From: an uncultured Alphaproteobacteria bacterium
Lineage (GTDB): Bacteria; Pseudomonadota; Alphaproteobacteria; RF32; CAG-239
Length of the DNA stretch: 64,000 nt
Direction of reading: 5' to 3'
Assembly: GCA_934273635.1 (NCBI GenBank)
Contig: CAKQSV010000004.1
Span: forward strand, 53,784-117,783
This document shows, in pieces, positions 34,925 to 45,038 of the stretch (position 1 is its first letter; every line of letters begins with the position of its first letter). The notes under the pieces were generated by a model. That model ran no database searches. It was not told the DNA's origin and saw nothing but the letters and a program-made list of their open reading frames with translations. Both the position numbers and the translations under genes were made by a program.

Positions 34925-36145
34925 ATGGCATTATCTAGTTTTACACCTTCGGTAACCGGTATGGCGGCTCAGTCTCAGGCTTTGGGCTCGGTGAGCACGA
35001 ATATTGCAAACATCAGCACGGTCGGCTATCGTTCGGTAGAGACCATGTTTCAGACCCTGTTGGGCACTACGCCTTCAACCGGCAACACCAAAACCGGCGA
35101 CGCCTCCTCCCGCGTGGGGATTAACGGTGTGTCAACCTATGACCGCACGCTTATCAGCCAACGGGGTAATGTGACGTCAACCGGCGGCAACTATGATGTG
35201 GCTTTGGATATTACCAACGGGTTTTTTATGGTGGAAGATTCTGCCGGTGATGTTTATTATACCCGCGCCGGAAACTTTACGACCAAAACGCAAAACGGTG
35301 TGACTTATTTGGTGGGAAACAACGGTTATAATGTTGATGGTTTTGCCGCAGTCGGCGACAGTGGTTTTGCCGGCTCGCCGAGCAAGATTGTGATTGATGT
35401 GCCCGATAAGTCGCCGGTGGTGCCGACCTCAAAGGTGACTATCTCGGCCAATGTGCCGGCAACGGGTGTGGACACGGCAAACTATTCGTTTGAGGTTTAT
35501 GGTGCCAATAATGACGGTAACACTGTGAATATGACTTTTCATAAGGTCGAGGGCGAAAACAATGTGTGGAACGTGACTTTTTCTATGCAGAACGGCACTG
35601 TGACCTCGGAGCCGACCGAAGTGGTTTTTGACAGCAACGGTGCGATTTTGTCGCCGAAGAATTTGACGATTACGGCGGCAGCCGACAATGGCGATGTGAA
35701 TAATGTGACAATTGATTTGTCGGAGATGACGCAATTTGCCGGTGATGACGTGATTACAAATATCTCGCAGGATGGCAAAGCCAGCAGTGTGTTGAAAGAC
35801 ACTTATATTGACAGCTACGGTGTGCTGAAAGCTGAATATGCCAACGGCACCAAAATTAATATCGCCAAGTTGGCGGTGGTGGCGTTTGAGTCGCCCGAGA
35901 ACCTGATTCAGTATAACGGCACGATGTTCGGTGTGAGCAATGATACGGGGCAGAGCCGCTATCTTATCGGACCGGACACCACAACAACAAGCATTTTAAC
36001 CTCGCAAGCGGTGGAAAGTTCTCCGGTTAATTTGGAAAAAGAGTTTTCGGACATGGTGATTATTCAACGGGCTTATACGTTGAACACAACCTCGTTTTCA
36101 ACCAACAACGAGATGTTGCAGACCGCGGTTGATATTTTAAGTTGA
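34925..36145 (+). CDS. flgE: Flagellar hook protein FlgE
   Basis: 406 residues. N-terminus SFTPSVTGMAAQSQALGSVSTNIAN with ISTVGYRS and C-terminus FSDMVIIQRAYTLNTTSFSTNNEMLQTAVDILS form the D0 coiled region of hook proteins; TRAGNFTT follows the family. It polymerises into the external hook. The Asn/Asp/Gly-rich middle is the exposed D2-like part. Placed under sigma-54 control like the flgI operon. Confidence 0.95.
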   Translation: MALSSFTPSVTGMAAQSQALGSVSTNIANISTVGYRSVETMFQTLLGTTPSTGNTKTGDASSRVGINGVSTYDRTLISQRGNVTSTGGNYDVALDITNGFFMVEDSAGDVYYTRAGNFTTKTQNGVTYLVGNNGYNVDGFAAVGDSGFAGSPSKIVIDVPDKSPVVPTSKVTISANVPATGVDTANYSFEVYGANNDGNTVNMTFHKVEGENNVWNVTFSMQNGTVTSEPTEVVFDSNGAILSPKNLTITAAADNGDVNNVTIDLSEMTQFAGDDVITNISQDGKASSVLKDTYIDSYGVLKAEYANGTKINIAKLAVVAFESPENLIQYNGTMFGVSNDTGQSRYLIGPDTTTTSILTSQAVESSPVNLEKEFSDMVIIQRAYTLNTTSFSTNNEMLQTAVDILS

Positions 36146-36211
36146 CAATATATTTGACAAAAATGTATTTTTGTATAAAATAGGCATAATTCATAATTGG
36201 GAGTTATGCCT

Positions 36212-38320
36212 ATGCTTGATGATGCAACGCAAAAAAATTTGTTGTTGTTTGACGAGGTGCTGGCAGCCATGCGGCAGTCGTCTCAACAAGGGTGGAAACG
36301 GAGCGCCGGTTTTGTGCCGCTGTTCGGGGCGTATAAGATTTTGCGTCCGTATATTGAAAATTTGGCGTTGTATTGCAACGAATATTTGGGCGCAAAGATT
36401 GAAATTAGCCGTGAGGGCGCGGATGATATGGTGCGGCAAGCGGCAATTTGTCAGCGCGAGATTGCCGAAATTCATCGGTTTATCGGCACCCAAATTCCCC
36501 AAAAAAATCAGATTAATCTGTATGACGAAGACAGTGCGGCGCAGTTGGCGGATTTGTGGCGCTCGTTTGACAATATGCGCAAAGAAGACGCCTATATGAA
36601 TCGCTATTTTTTGCGGGGCAGTATGGAATTTGCCGCTGCTGTGTTGGTTTATCGCCGCGAGGCCAGTGGTTTTAACACCGCGGAGGTTTTGGAGAACGAG
36701 GCTATAGCCCACGGCATATCCGAGGCTTTGTCTCAGCACGGCATTGACTTGGAAGACGATAAAAACGAGCAGTTGGTGAACGCGGTGTATGACGGTTGCG
36801 AAAATTTGCTTAACGGCGGGCGCGAGATTACATCCGAGGATTTGGACGAGGAAATTTATAAGCAAATCAGGCAATCTTTGCCGATTGAGGAACATTTGTT
36901 GAAGACGGCGATTGCGGGGCAAAAACAGTCGTTGTGGCACTTTATCTCCAAGGCTCGAAAATCAAAACAAAAAAATCAGGCGGCGTTGCGGCGGCTGCTG
37001 TTGTTGGCACCGGATATTAAGGCCGGTCCGCATGAGGATATGGAACAAATGATTTATTTGGGGCAGCTGCAAACCAGTGTTCCTGTCAGAGACAATTTGT
37101 TGCGTTCGGATTATCCGTTGCCCGATTATTTGAAAAATTGTGAGGGTGATGAGCGTTTTCAGGCTGTGTTGGCTCAGCTCAAAACACATGAACACTTTGA
37201 AAAACAATCTGAAAATTTTGACAAGGAAGAAATTTACGCCATCTTGGGTCGGATGAATATGCGGCGTTTGGGCACGGTTTATGAAAATTTGAGTACCTGC
37301 GAGGATAATTTGCAAAATCTGACCGAAGTGGAAAATGACGAGATTGATTTTGATGATGAAAATGACGAAAATCGTTTGCGTCCCGTAAAATATTTGCGCA
37401 GTGACGAGGTGATTGATTTTGCGCTTGATTTGGAGCAGACCACGCGGTTTGCACAAAAGTACAGTGATTTGAACCTGAACAAAACCGGTGTGGACAGAGC
37501 CCTGTTGATGCGGTTGAAGAATAAAAGCGAGTGGTGCGGGCAAGAGGCGCATATTTTAGACGAGTTTGTGCGTTTGGTCGGTGCTGAACTTGATGACAAT
37601 CTGCCGCACGTCAAAGAAAGTGATGATTTTGATATGATAGAGGGCATTAACAAGGTGGTGGCCATGCCTCATGGTGAGGAACGGCAGGAGGCTTTGACCT
37701 GTGTGATTGGAAGTATGCAGTCCGTCAGTGATAGTTTGGATGAGGAAACGCAGGTTCAGAGTGATGAAATTGACAATCAAATCGGCTATAAAAGCCCCGA
37801 CAAAGAGGCTTTGTTGCAAGATTTTTTGAACGACGGAGTCCGGATTTATGCCGATTTGAAAGATTGTGACACCGAGGCACTGTATCAACAAATTCATCAG
37901 GGTGTGCTCAATGCCTATGTGATTCCCGAATATTTGGAGGTGGAGTGCGATGGTGATAAGACTGATTTGGCGATGGCTTATGTGGATGATTATGATAATT
38001 ATCAGCCGGAGACGCAAAAGTTTTTACACAGTTTGAGTACATATTATGCCGATAAAATTATGCCGTTTCACCGCGAGGCGATTAAAAAAGGCGAGATTTC
38101 CGATACTTTGGAGATGAATTTGGAAAGTTATGACATTGCCATGGCCGGATTGCAGTCAGTCGGGGTGACGGTTGATGAGTTGGGGACTGAATTGGCTGAG
38201 GAAAACAAAATTATGGCGGATTATAAGCGCTATCAGCAAGAAAAAGCCATGTATGAACAGCCGAAAATTTATGACCTGATGTTGGCGGCAATATTACAAG
38301 GACGCCGCGGTCGTATGTGA
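36212..38320 (+). CDS. Large acidic cytoplasmic protein, unknown
   Basis: 702 residues from MLDDATQKNLL (GGAG 8 nt upstream; an ATG 6 nt earlier is too close to the ribosome binding site). No signal peptide or membrane helix; high Glu/Asp/Gln and long helices (REIAEIHRFIGTQIPQK, DEEIYKQIRQSLPIEEHLLKTAI). It begins 66 nt after flgE on the same strand and could be read from the same sigma-54 promoter. No family recognised; flagellar involvement is only suggested by position. Ends with GRRGRM. Confidence 0.7.
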   Translation: MLDDATQKNLLLFDEVLAAMRQSSQQGWKRSAGFVPLFGAYKILRPYIENLALYCNEYLGAKIEISREGADDMVRQAAICQREIAEIHRFIGTQIPQKNQINLYDEDSAAQLADLWRSFDNMRKEDAYMNRYFLRGSMEFAAAVLVYRREASGFNTAEVLENEAIAHGISEALSQHGIDLEDDKNEQLVNAVYDGCENLLNGGREITSEDLDEEIYKQIRQSLPIEEHLLKTAIAGQKQSLWHFISKARKSKQKNQAALRRLLLLAPDIKAGPHEDMEQMIYLGQLQTSVPVRDNLLRSDYPLPDYLKNCEGDERFQAVLAQLKTHEHFEKQSENFDKEEIYAILGRMNMRRLGTVYENLSTCEDNLQNLTEVENDEIDFDDENDENRLRPVKYLRSDEVIDFALDLEQTTRFAQKYSDLNLNKTGVDRALLMRLKNKSEWCGQEAHILDEFVRLVGAELDDNLPHVKESDDFDMIEGINKVVAMPHGEERQEALTCVIGSMQSVSDSLDEETQVQSDEIDNQIGYKSPDKEALLQDFLNDGVRIYADLKDCDTEALYQQIHQGVLNAYVIPEYLEVECDGDKTDLAMAYVDDYDNYQPETQKFLHSLSTYYADKIMPFHREAIKKGEISDTLEMNLESYDIAMAGLQSVGVTVDELGTELAEENKIMADYKRYQQEKAMYEQPKIYDLMLAAILQGRRGRM

Positions 38321-38501
38321 TGCTCGGGACGGAATACGACGAATCGTCTGTGAAGGGGGAGTTTGCTTGAAATTGGTTCCGGAAAAACGTACCGCTTTGG
38401 CGTGGTGAAACTTTTCAAGACCTTTGAACAATGAGGCTACGGACAAGAAAGGCAACAATTATATTCTTGCTCTATATGTTGAAAGTTTTAGCTCATAAAA
38501 T

Positions 38502-39461
38502 TTATCCACTTTTATTCACTTTTTCTTGTAATACAATTTCTTTATTTAAAATATTTAAACAATATATTTTTTTATCAAAAAATTTTCTTTTGTAAATCTG
38601 AATAAATCCTAAGTTAAAGTAATATTTTGATATTGTTGCTTTTATAAACATTTTTTTTAATTTACGATCGTTTTCACATAATTTTTGTTCGTGTTCTATT
38701 GTTTTTTGAGACATTGCCCAAAGATGTTGTTTATCCGATATTGTATTGTGTCCGTGTAGGCGGTAAGAAAATAAGACTTTATCAACAAATTTATATTTTC
38801 CTTTTTTGGAAAGCTGCAAATGCATAAACCAATCCTCTAAAGGGGCTTCTGGAGTATGTGAATAATTTTTTAAAACTGAAGCTAAAATGAGATAGCCATT
38901 AGGAATATAGTTTCTTTTTAATAAACTTTTGTAAGTTCCAAAAGTACAAGCCTGATAATAATTTTCGCTTGCTTCTCCGTTATAAAAATCACAAAATGTT
39001 TTATATTTTGCTTTATCCAAAGGTTGGGGTTGGAAATTTTTATCTATACCAATCGGCTTTCCATTTGCATCTATAAAATCCTCATTTCCCACAGCTAAAA
39101 TATAGTTTTTATCAACAATGGATCTGTACAAACTTTCAATAGCATCTGGATACGATATATCATCAGAAGCTATTGAATAAGTATATTTTCCTTGAGCTTT
39201 TGCGATCACTTTATTTCCAGTTATACAAGCGCCACAATTTTTTTGTGTAGAAAAATCAACTCGAACAAAACGTTTTTCGCATTCTGCTTTCATTTCTTGA
39301 ATTTTAGCCCAAGTATTATCCGTCGAACCGTCATCTACAATAATTAGTTCAAGATTTTGATATGTTTGGGCAATAATAGAACGTATTGTCTCCTGAATAA
39401 ATCGTTCGTGATTATAAGCTGCTATAATCACAGAAATTAAAGGAAAGTTATTTCCACTCAT
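38502..39461 (-). CDS. Family 2 glycosyltransferase
   Basis: 319 residues. GT-A opening ISVIIAAYNHERFIQETIRSI, then LIIVDDGSTDNTW and SIASDDISYPDAIESLY (the DXD-like metal site). It transfers a sugar from a nucleotide donor onto a growing glycan at the cytoplasmic membrane. Overlaps the end of the aminotransferase gene by 14 nt with its own GGAG. Last gene of the leftward cluster, presumably late in transcription. Confidence 0.9.
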   Translation of the reverse strand: MSGNNFPLISVIIAAYNHERFIQETIRSIIAQTYQNLELIIVDDGSTDNTWAKIQEMKAECEKRFVRVDFSTQKNCGACITGNKVIAKAQGKYTYSIASDDISYPDAIESLYRSIVDKNYILAVGNEDFIDANGKPIGIDKNFQPQPLDKAKYKTFCDFYNGEASENYYQACTFGTYKSLLKRNYIPNGYLILASVLKNYSHTPEAPLEDWFMHLQLSKKGKYKFVDKVLFSYRLHGHNTISDKQHLWAMSQKTIEHEQKLCENDRKLKKMFIKATISKYYFNLGFIQIYKRKFFDKKIYCLNILNKEIVLQEKVNKSG

Positions 39462-40536
39462 TTACAATCTCCACAACTTGTTTAACTTCTTCATCGGTCA
39501 TTACCGGAGAAATCGGCAGGGAAATAATAGTATCATGAATTTCTTCAGTAATCGGATATGAACGGCTATTCCATTCTTGATAAGCTAATTGTTTATGCGG
39601 TGGGGTTGGATAATGAATAATCGTTTGTACCCCATTATCGCTCAGATATTGCTGAAATTTATTGCGTTCTTGTGTTCGAACGACGAATACATGCCAAATA
39701 TGTGCTTGTTCATCATAAGTTTGTGGCAAGATAATCTTCGGATTTGTAATATGTTCGCGATAATATTTCGCAATCTCGCGACGACGGGAATTATCAGCAT
39801 CTAAATGAGGCAATTTAATATCTAACACAGCTGCTTGAATTTCGTCAAGGCGTGAATTTAAGCCTTTATAGATATGGTGATATTTTCTATCAGAACCATA
39901 ATTTGCAAGAGCTTTCACCTTATCCATTAATTCTTTATCATTAGAAACAATAGCTCCGCCATCACCTAAACAGCCTAAGTTTTTCCCTGGGTAAAAAGAA
40001 AAGGCTGCGGCATCAGAGAGATTTCCTGTGCGTTTACCTTGATAAATTGCACCATGACCTTGTGCTGCATCTTCAAAAACTTTGAGGTTATGTTTTTTAG
40101 CAATTTTCCAAATTTTTTCCATTTGCACAGTTTGTCCATAAAGATGAACCACCATAATTGCTTTGGTTTTAGGTGTAATTGCGGCCTCAATCAGATCAGG
40201 ATTGATATTATAGGTGTTAATATCTGGCTCAACCAATACCGGTGTACAACCATTATCTGAAATAGCTAAAATTGTCGCGATATAAGTATTTGCGGGCACA
40301 ATAATCTCATCTCCCTTTCCAAGTCTAGCAGCTTTGATGATGAGGCGTAAGGCATCTAAGCCATTGGCAACTCCGAGCGCATACTTTGTTCCACAATAGG
40401 CGGCAAAATGTTCGGCAAATTTATTGTTTTCTTCACCTTGCAAATACCAACCATTGTTGAGAATATTGGCAATGCGCGCATCTATAGCATCTCTAAAACG
40501 ATTGTTTACTTTAGCCAAATCTAAAAATTTTATCAT
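39448..40536 (-). CDS. DegT/DnrJ-type sugar aminotransferase (FdtB/QdtB-like)
   Basis: 362 residues of the PLP-dependent nucleotide-sugar transaminases: ALGVANGLDALRLI, EDAAQGHGA and SFYPGKNLG with the Schiff-base Lys185. The sequence follows FdtB/QdtB, which makes dTDP-3-amino-3,6-dideoxyhexose from the 3-keto sugar. Its isomerase partner (FdtA/QdtA-like) is at the head of the same cluster 13 kb upstream. rmlA/rmlB for the dTDP-sugar precursor are not in the window. Confidence 0.9.
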   Translation of the reverse strand: MIKFLDLAKVNNRFRDAIDARIANILNNGWYLQGEENNKFAEHFAAYCGTKYALGVANGLDALRLIIKAARLGKGDEIIVPANTYIATILAISDNGCTPVLVEPDINTYNINPDLIEAAITPKTKAIMVVHLYGQTVQMEKIWKIAKKHNLKVFEDAAQGHGAIYQGKRTGNLSDAAAFSFYPGKNLGCLGDGGAIVSNDKELMDKVKALANYGSDRKYHHIYKGLNSRLDEIQAAVLDIKLPHLDADNSRRREIAKYYREHITNPKIILPQTYDEQAHIWHVFVVRTQERNKFQQYLSDNGVQTIIHYPTPPHKQLAYQEWNSRSYPITEEIHDTIISLPISPVMTDEEVKQVVEIVNEWK

Positions 40537-40570
40537 TGTATTAACCTTTTGTTAGTTGTGTTTCTTCTTT

Positions 40571-42304
40571 TTATCGTATATTTAATATTCTACATATCTC
40601 ATCTTTTAATTTTTCTTTTCGTATTTTATAAAAAGACTCAAAAGCAGCAAAAGAAAGAGGGGTGTTTTCATCTAAATATGTTCCATAAAGATACTCTTTT
40701 CGCTTGTTTTCATTAGGATATTCACTTTTGACCCAGTCTTCAAATGGTGTATCATTTTTACTATTATTTGTTTTGGATTCTAAAATCTGCAAATTCGGTA
40801 ATGTATCTGCCATTTTCTTCCATTCAGACATCTTTTCACTGTCTATACCCGCATCTTTATATGTCTTCACTCTTATAAAACTTGCCCAAGGATGCATATG
40901 ATCTTGATCAAAATTGGTCTCTGCGTAGTTTTTTTCATACAGTAAAGATAATATTGAAAATGTATCCTTCCCTTTTCCCTGCAATAAAATATTTTCAATA
41001 TCCTGTTCAGTAACGGTAAATTCTTTCATTTTTAAAATAGCTTCAAACGGACGATTTTTACTTTCCTCATTATTCATAACGGATAGGATGTTATTTAATC
41101 TACCTATAGTTTGTCCAGAAAAGACCCTTTTGATAGGGATAATTGACAGATATTTACGAATATCTTCCAAATCTTTTGTTGGATGCTGTTTTATCTCCCA
41201 TGTTCCTCCATTATATATATAACAAACAATAGGAATTAATGCGTTGGTAGAAACTATAGTTTTTGTATCATATCCAAGAAAATTAAGTAATCTGGCTGTT
41301 TCTTTGATTGAATTTTTGATTTTATCCCAATTTTCTCTAATATCTTTAATGATATCTTTTGTTAATTTGTTTGTTGTTAATCTGGATACAGTCGATTTAT
41401 TAACAGTGGCTAGACAAATACGCATAATTAAATCTTTATCAAAAATAGATAATTTTTTAATAATAGTTTCTTTTTGAAATTCTTCAATTTCCTGTCTAGC
41501 ATCGCTCCAAAAAGAAACTATTCTTGAAAATATAAAATCCGTTCTTGAAAGCTGTTGTCCTTCACTGTTAATTCTTACAAAAATATCTAAAGCCTCATTT
41601 TCATCAAAATCTTTAGGAATAATAAAAACTTTAACTAATTCTTTCTTACATACGCATTCATATAAAAGTTTTAACTTATCAATGACCTTATCTTTTTGCT
41701 CTTCTAAAGCTTCAGCTGCATTGATATCTAAGTGTTTTTGGTTAATAATGTCATCATAAATTAGAGTGGCAGATGTTCCATCTTGCCACTTAGCATTTAC
41801 CAAAATATCATTTACTAGGTACCAGTAATGTTTTTCATCTTGATAAATTTCATTATCTGCCAAAAATTCAAATTCGTATTTAATATTTTCTTCTTCACTC
41901 TTATCGTTATGCAAAAGATTTATATAAAAACGGTGTTTTAACAATTTATTTTTAGTTGTTTGCGCATAAGTATATGATCCCTTAAGAGCTAAACAAATAG
42001 CTGTTAGCCTTTGTTGTCCATCCAGTATAGCATACTTACTATGCATGGGTAGGGGCAAATTCATGACCTCTTGTTTGTCTCCTTGAACGTAATTTTCCTG
42101 AAACTGATAACATCTATAATTGTGGCGACGTTCGTCATTTATTTCCCAAAAAAGACATAGCCCTATTGAATAGCCTCGTAAAATAGAATCAAATAATAAA
42201 GAAATTTTTTGAGCATTCCAAACAAAATCACGTTGAAGAATAGGTAGAACATATTCTTTTGTTTGTACAGATTCTACAACATTTTTAAGTATTAAATCCT
42301 CCAT
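40571..42304 (-). CDS. DUF262 plus HNH endonuclease-like protein
   Basis: 577 residues. N-terminal ParB-like DUF262: LPILQRDFVW (20-29) and ILDGQQRLTA (93-102), where DGQQR is the nucleotide-binding/cleaving motif of GmrSD-type systems. Residues 464-520 (DQDHMHPWASF … NLQILESKTNNSKND) are an HNH/DUF1524-type nuclease site. This is a typical single-chain phage-defence or modified-DNA restriction enzyme. It is unrelated to the glycan genes on either side and follows the GT gene by 15 nt, so it is probably an insertion into the cluster. Confidence 0.88.
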   Translation of the reverse strand: MEDLILKNVVESVQTKEYVLPILQRDFVWNAQKISLLFDSILRGYSIGLCLFWEINDERRHNYRCYQFQENYVQGDKQEVMNLPLPMHSKYAILDGQQRLTAICLALKGSYTYAQTTKNKLLKHRFYINLLHNDKSEEENIKYEFEFLADNEIYQDEKHYWYLVNDILVNAKWQDGTSATLIYDDIINQKHLDINAAEALEEQKDKVIDKLKLLYECVCKKELVKVFIIPKDFDENEALDIFVRINSEGQQLSRTDFIFSRIVSFWSDARQEIEEFQKETIIKKLSIFDKDLIMRICLATVNKSTVSRLTTNKLTKDIIKDIRENWDKIKNSIKETARLLNFLGYDTKTIVSTNALIPIVCYIYNGGTWEIKQHPTKDLEDIRKYLSIIPIKRVFSGQTIGRLNNILSVMNNEESKNRPFEAILKMKEFTVTEQDIENILLQGKGKDTFSILSLLYEKNYAETNFDQDHMHPWASFIRVKTYKDAGIDSEKMSEWKKMADTLPNLQILESKTNNSKNDTPFEDWVKSEYPNENKRKEYLYGTYLDENTPLSFAAFESFYKIRKEKLKDEICRILNIR

Positions 42305-42319
42305 AGATGCAGCTTCCTT

Positions 42320-43840
42320 CTATTTTATAATTCTTTGATTAATTGCAAATTTGTCTTTACATTCTTTTTTTACTTTTGAATTAGTTGCTTCATAATAAGC
42401 ATATCTTCCCCACCAATAACTATCAAATATTTTTATTCCAAAAACAGAAAAAGAACTTTTATAACTATCTTTAATTAATTTTATTATTGGAATTCCAAAA
42501 AAGTAAAATTTTCTTTTTATTCCATAATTATGAATTTTACAAATCGGCAGTCCAAAGAAAAAATATCGTGTTTTTCCACCCCAACGCTTTGCCTTCAAAA
42601 ATGGAATATGCAAAAATCTATAAGTTTGTACGGCTAGTCCATGAACATCATTATAAGGCATAAATTTTAAGGCTTTTTTTAATAACTCATAAGTCAAAGT
42701 CGTTTGGCATAAAGTTTCCAAAAAAGTCCTTCCACAATATTCCAAAGATCCATAAGATTTTTCATAAAACTTTCGTCCTGCTTCGCCTATTTCCTCGCGT
42801 TTTCCATATTTACATATGTCATCGACCATAGAATCAAATGATTGTAGTTTATCATACATCGGACGAAAAATTTCATTATCTTCCAACGGTGTACCACAGC
42901 AGCCGCCATACATATCATTTAACCAAAGAAATTTTTTGATTGTGATCCGCTCTTTTGATTGTGGTAATGCAATGCATGGCACACCCAATGAACCTATATT
43001 TAACATTGATGTTCCCATTGCCACACCTATATCAGCATTCTTTTGTATATATGATGAAAGATCTTCTCCCGTCATCACACCAGGAAAGATAAATTTAATA
43101 TTTTTTGAATATTTTTTTGTGTATTCTTTAATTCTGTTTTCTACCGGACCATTACCAATCAAATGAAACACTTTTTTCTTTGTTGTTTCATATTGAGCAA
43201 AATTATCTATAATATTATAAATGGCTTCTTCCTTAGAACCGGCAAAGCGACCTAGCCAAACTAAATCCACCTCATTATCGGGTGTTTCTTTTTTATAATT
43301 TTTAGGCTTAGGAGTATAGTAAAATAACGGCATATAAAGCTGTTTAAATTTTTGTTTTAGTTGTTTACATGCGGCCAAATAACAACCTATATCAATAAAA
43401 CTCGCTCCATTATGTTCTTTTAATAACTTTGCAATTTTCCATTTTGTCTTTCTTTCGAACAAAACATCCCATCCAAAAATAGCTTCCCAAACATCTACCT
43501 GAATACGAATATTTTTTCCGATAATATGTTTAATTGTACCCAAATGATCTGCTCCTGCAAAAATAATTGAATCATCATCTAGAGTCCAACGACTTTTTTC
43601 GTAGTCAATATAATCAATATCCGTTTTAGGAAAGAATTTTTTACATGTTCTGGTCAACATTCCATCCTTAAAATCAATAACACCAATTTTTATATCGGTG
43701 TATGCAAGTAAATATTCTATCATGCGACACGCATAAGTTTCACCACCACCGACCAGATAAACCGGAAACAAAAAATAAATGCGTTTAGGTTTTCCATTTA
43801 TTGTTTCGATAAATTTCTTTGATGTTTTGTTGATTTTCAT
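42320..43840 (-). CDS. GT-B glycosyltransferase with basic C-terminal extension
   Basis: 506 residues. YLVGGGETYACRMIEYL, VDLVWLGRFAGSKEEAIYN and HLIGNGPVENRIKEY are GT4-like GT-B elements. The last 120 residues are rich in Lys/Phe/Tyr and contain two near repeats (FFGLPICKIHN and FFGIPIIKLIK), probably a membrane-interface element. Starts 1 nt after the LuxC-like gene. Donor sugar unknown. Confidence 0.8.
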   Translation of the reverse strand: MKINKTSKKFIETINGKPKRIYFLFPVYLVGGGETYACRMIEYLLAYTDIKIGVIDFKDGMLTRTCKKFFPKTDIDYIDYEKSRWTLDDDSIIFAGADHLGTIKHIIGKNIRIQVDVWEAIFGWDVLFERKTKWKIAKLLKEHNGASFIDIGCYLAACKQLKQKFKQLYMPLFYYTPKPKNYKKETPDNEVDLVWLGRFAGSKEEAIYNIIDNFAQYETTKKKVFHLIGNGPVENRIKEYTKKYSKNIKFIFPGVMTGEDLSSYIQKNADIGVAMGTSMLNIGSLGVPCIALPQSKERITIKKFLWLNDMYGGCCGTPLEDNEIFRPMYDKLQSFDSMVDDICKYGKREEIGEAGRKFYEKSYGSLEYCGRTFLETLCQTTLTYELLKKALKFMPYNDVHGLAVQTYRFLHIPFLKAKRWGGKTRYFFFGLPICKIHNYGIKRKFYFFGIPIIKLIKDSYKSSFSVFGIKIFDSYWWGRYAYYEATNSKVKKECKDKFAINQRIIK

Positions 43841-43841
43841 C

Positions 43842-45038
43842 CTAGTCCACCTTTACTATTCTTGACAATTCTCTGATTAAATCATATCCATCCCAAACAA
43901 GGGTAAAATCCATTGATTTTCCCATTGGAACAGCTCTATCTATTCCCTGAGGCGCAACTGTTTGTATAAAATCCATAATATCATCTTGATTCATACCAAA
44001 ATAAGTCATTGTTTGGCATTTGTTTGAGCAAATAGGTGCAATTTCTCCTAAATTGCTCGCATCATATTCAAAGAAAAAACCGCTGTTATATTTCAAATCT
44101 GGTAAATCTGCCTCCAAATTTCCAACTTTCAACCGATAGATAAAATTATCCTGATGTGGTAAGAGTTGAATATCTTTTTGTGCAGATGCACGGTAAAATG
44201 CGGCTAGCTTTCCGACAGCCTGAACCGGTGCGAGCGTGTATTTATCCTTAACCAGTTTATAAACAGCAGCCCAAAACTTTTCTTTTGCCTTTTCTTTATT
44301 GTTACCGAGCCAAATAATGATTCGAGGAGAAGTGCACGCATTTTGATCTGAGAAAAAGGTATCATTATAAAAATCTTGAGCCATACGGCTTATATTTTCT
44401 TCCGCCAAAACAGCTTCAGCATTTAATACCAAAATCGAATGTCTGTCAGCAAAGGTAATTTCTTTGGCTCGAGGGGGTAAAGGCGACTTACGCATGTGTT
44501 CTATTGTCTGATCACCACCCCAAACAATACGCGTTGCGCAAATGCTCGAAAAATAATCCGAAATTTCCTGCGCATGGGCGTATCTGACAAACACAACGTA
44601 CGGTTTCATCTCCGGCTGTTCTTCCAATGTCTCTTTAACTGCCTCACATATTAATGAAACCTGCGGAAAATCTTTTGCTGGCAAACGCACAATATTGGGG
44701 TTCCCCGCCAATAATCCCGCAGCAAAACTGAATGCACAATTAACAGGTACATTAGATGGTGTCGAATGAAACGCAATTCCACGTCCCAGTCGTAATTCAT
44801 TATTAATATATTGAGCTTTTTCAGTCATCAAAGCAGCTTTGCGACACCAAAAAGCAAAAGTCACCACATCAGAATACGTTTTGCCTGTTTTTAATAGCTT
44901 TGCAGACAATATGCTTAAGAATAATATGGCTTTATCTGAGAAAGGAATCATTGTCGGAACTGTTTGCATTTGCTCAACAGTTTTTACAGTCCCGATAACA
45001 AAAGTCAAATTACTAAAATTTTGCGGCATAGGTATCAC
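43842..45038 (-). CDS. LuxC-like acyl-CoA/acyl-ACP reductase
   Basis: 398 residues. The active-site segment FSDQNACTSPR carries the nucleophile Cys of LuxC; PSNVPVNCAFSFAAGLLAGN is the cofactor-side motif. LuxC reduces an activated acyl group to an aldehyde with NADPH. It starts (GTG, with TAAGGGGGTG upstream; ATG 9 nt later possible) inside the LuxE-like gene, overlapping 26 nt, so the two are translationally coupled. Confidence 0.88.
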   Translation of the reverse strand: MIPMPQNFSNLTFVIGTVKTVEQMQTVPTMIPFSDKAILFLSILSAKLLKTGKTYSDVVTFAFWCRKAALMTEKAQYINNELRLGRGIAFHSTPSNVPVNCAFSFAAGLLAGNPNIVRLPAKDFPQVSLICEAVKETLEEQPEMKPYVVFVRYAHAQEISDYFSSICATRIVWGGDQTIEHMRKSPLPPRAKEITFADRHSILVLNAEAVLAEENISRMAQDFYNDTFFSDQNACTSPRIIIWLGNNKEKAKEKFWAAVYKLVKDKYTLAPVQAVGKLAAFYRASAQKDIQLLPHQDNFIYRLKVGNLEADLPDLKYNSGFFFEYDASNLGEIAPICSNKCQTMTYFGMNQDDIMDFIQTVAPQGIDRAVPMGKSMDFTLVWDGYDLIRELSRIVKVD

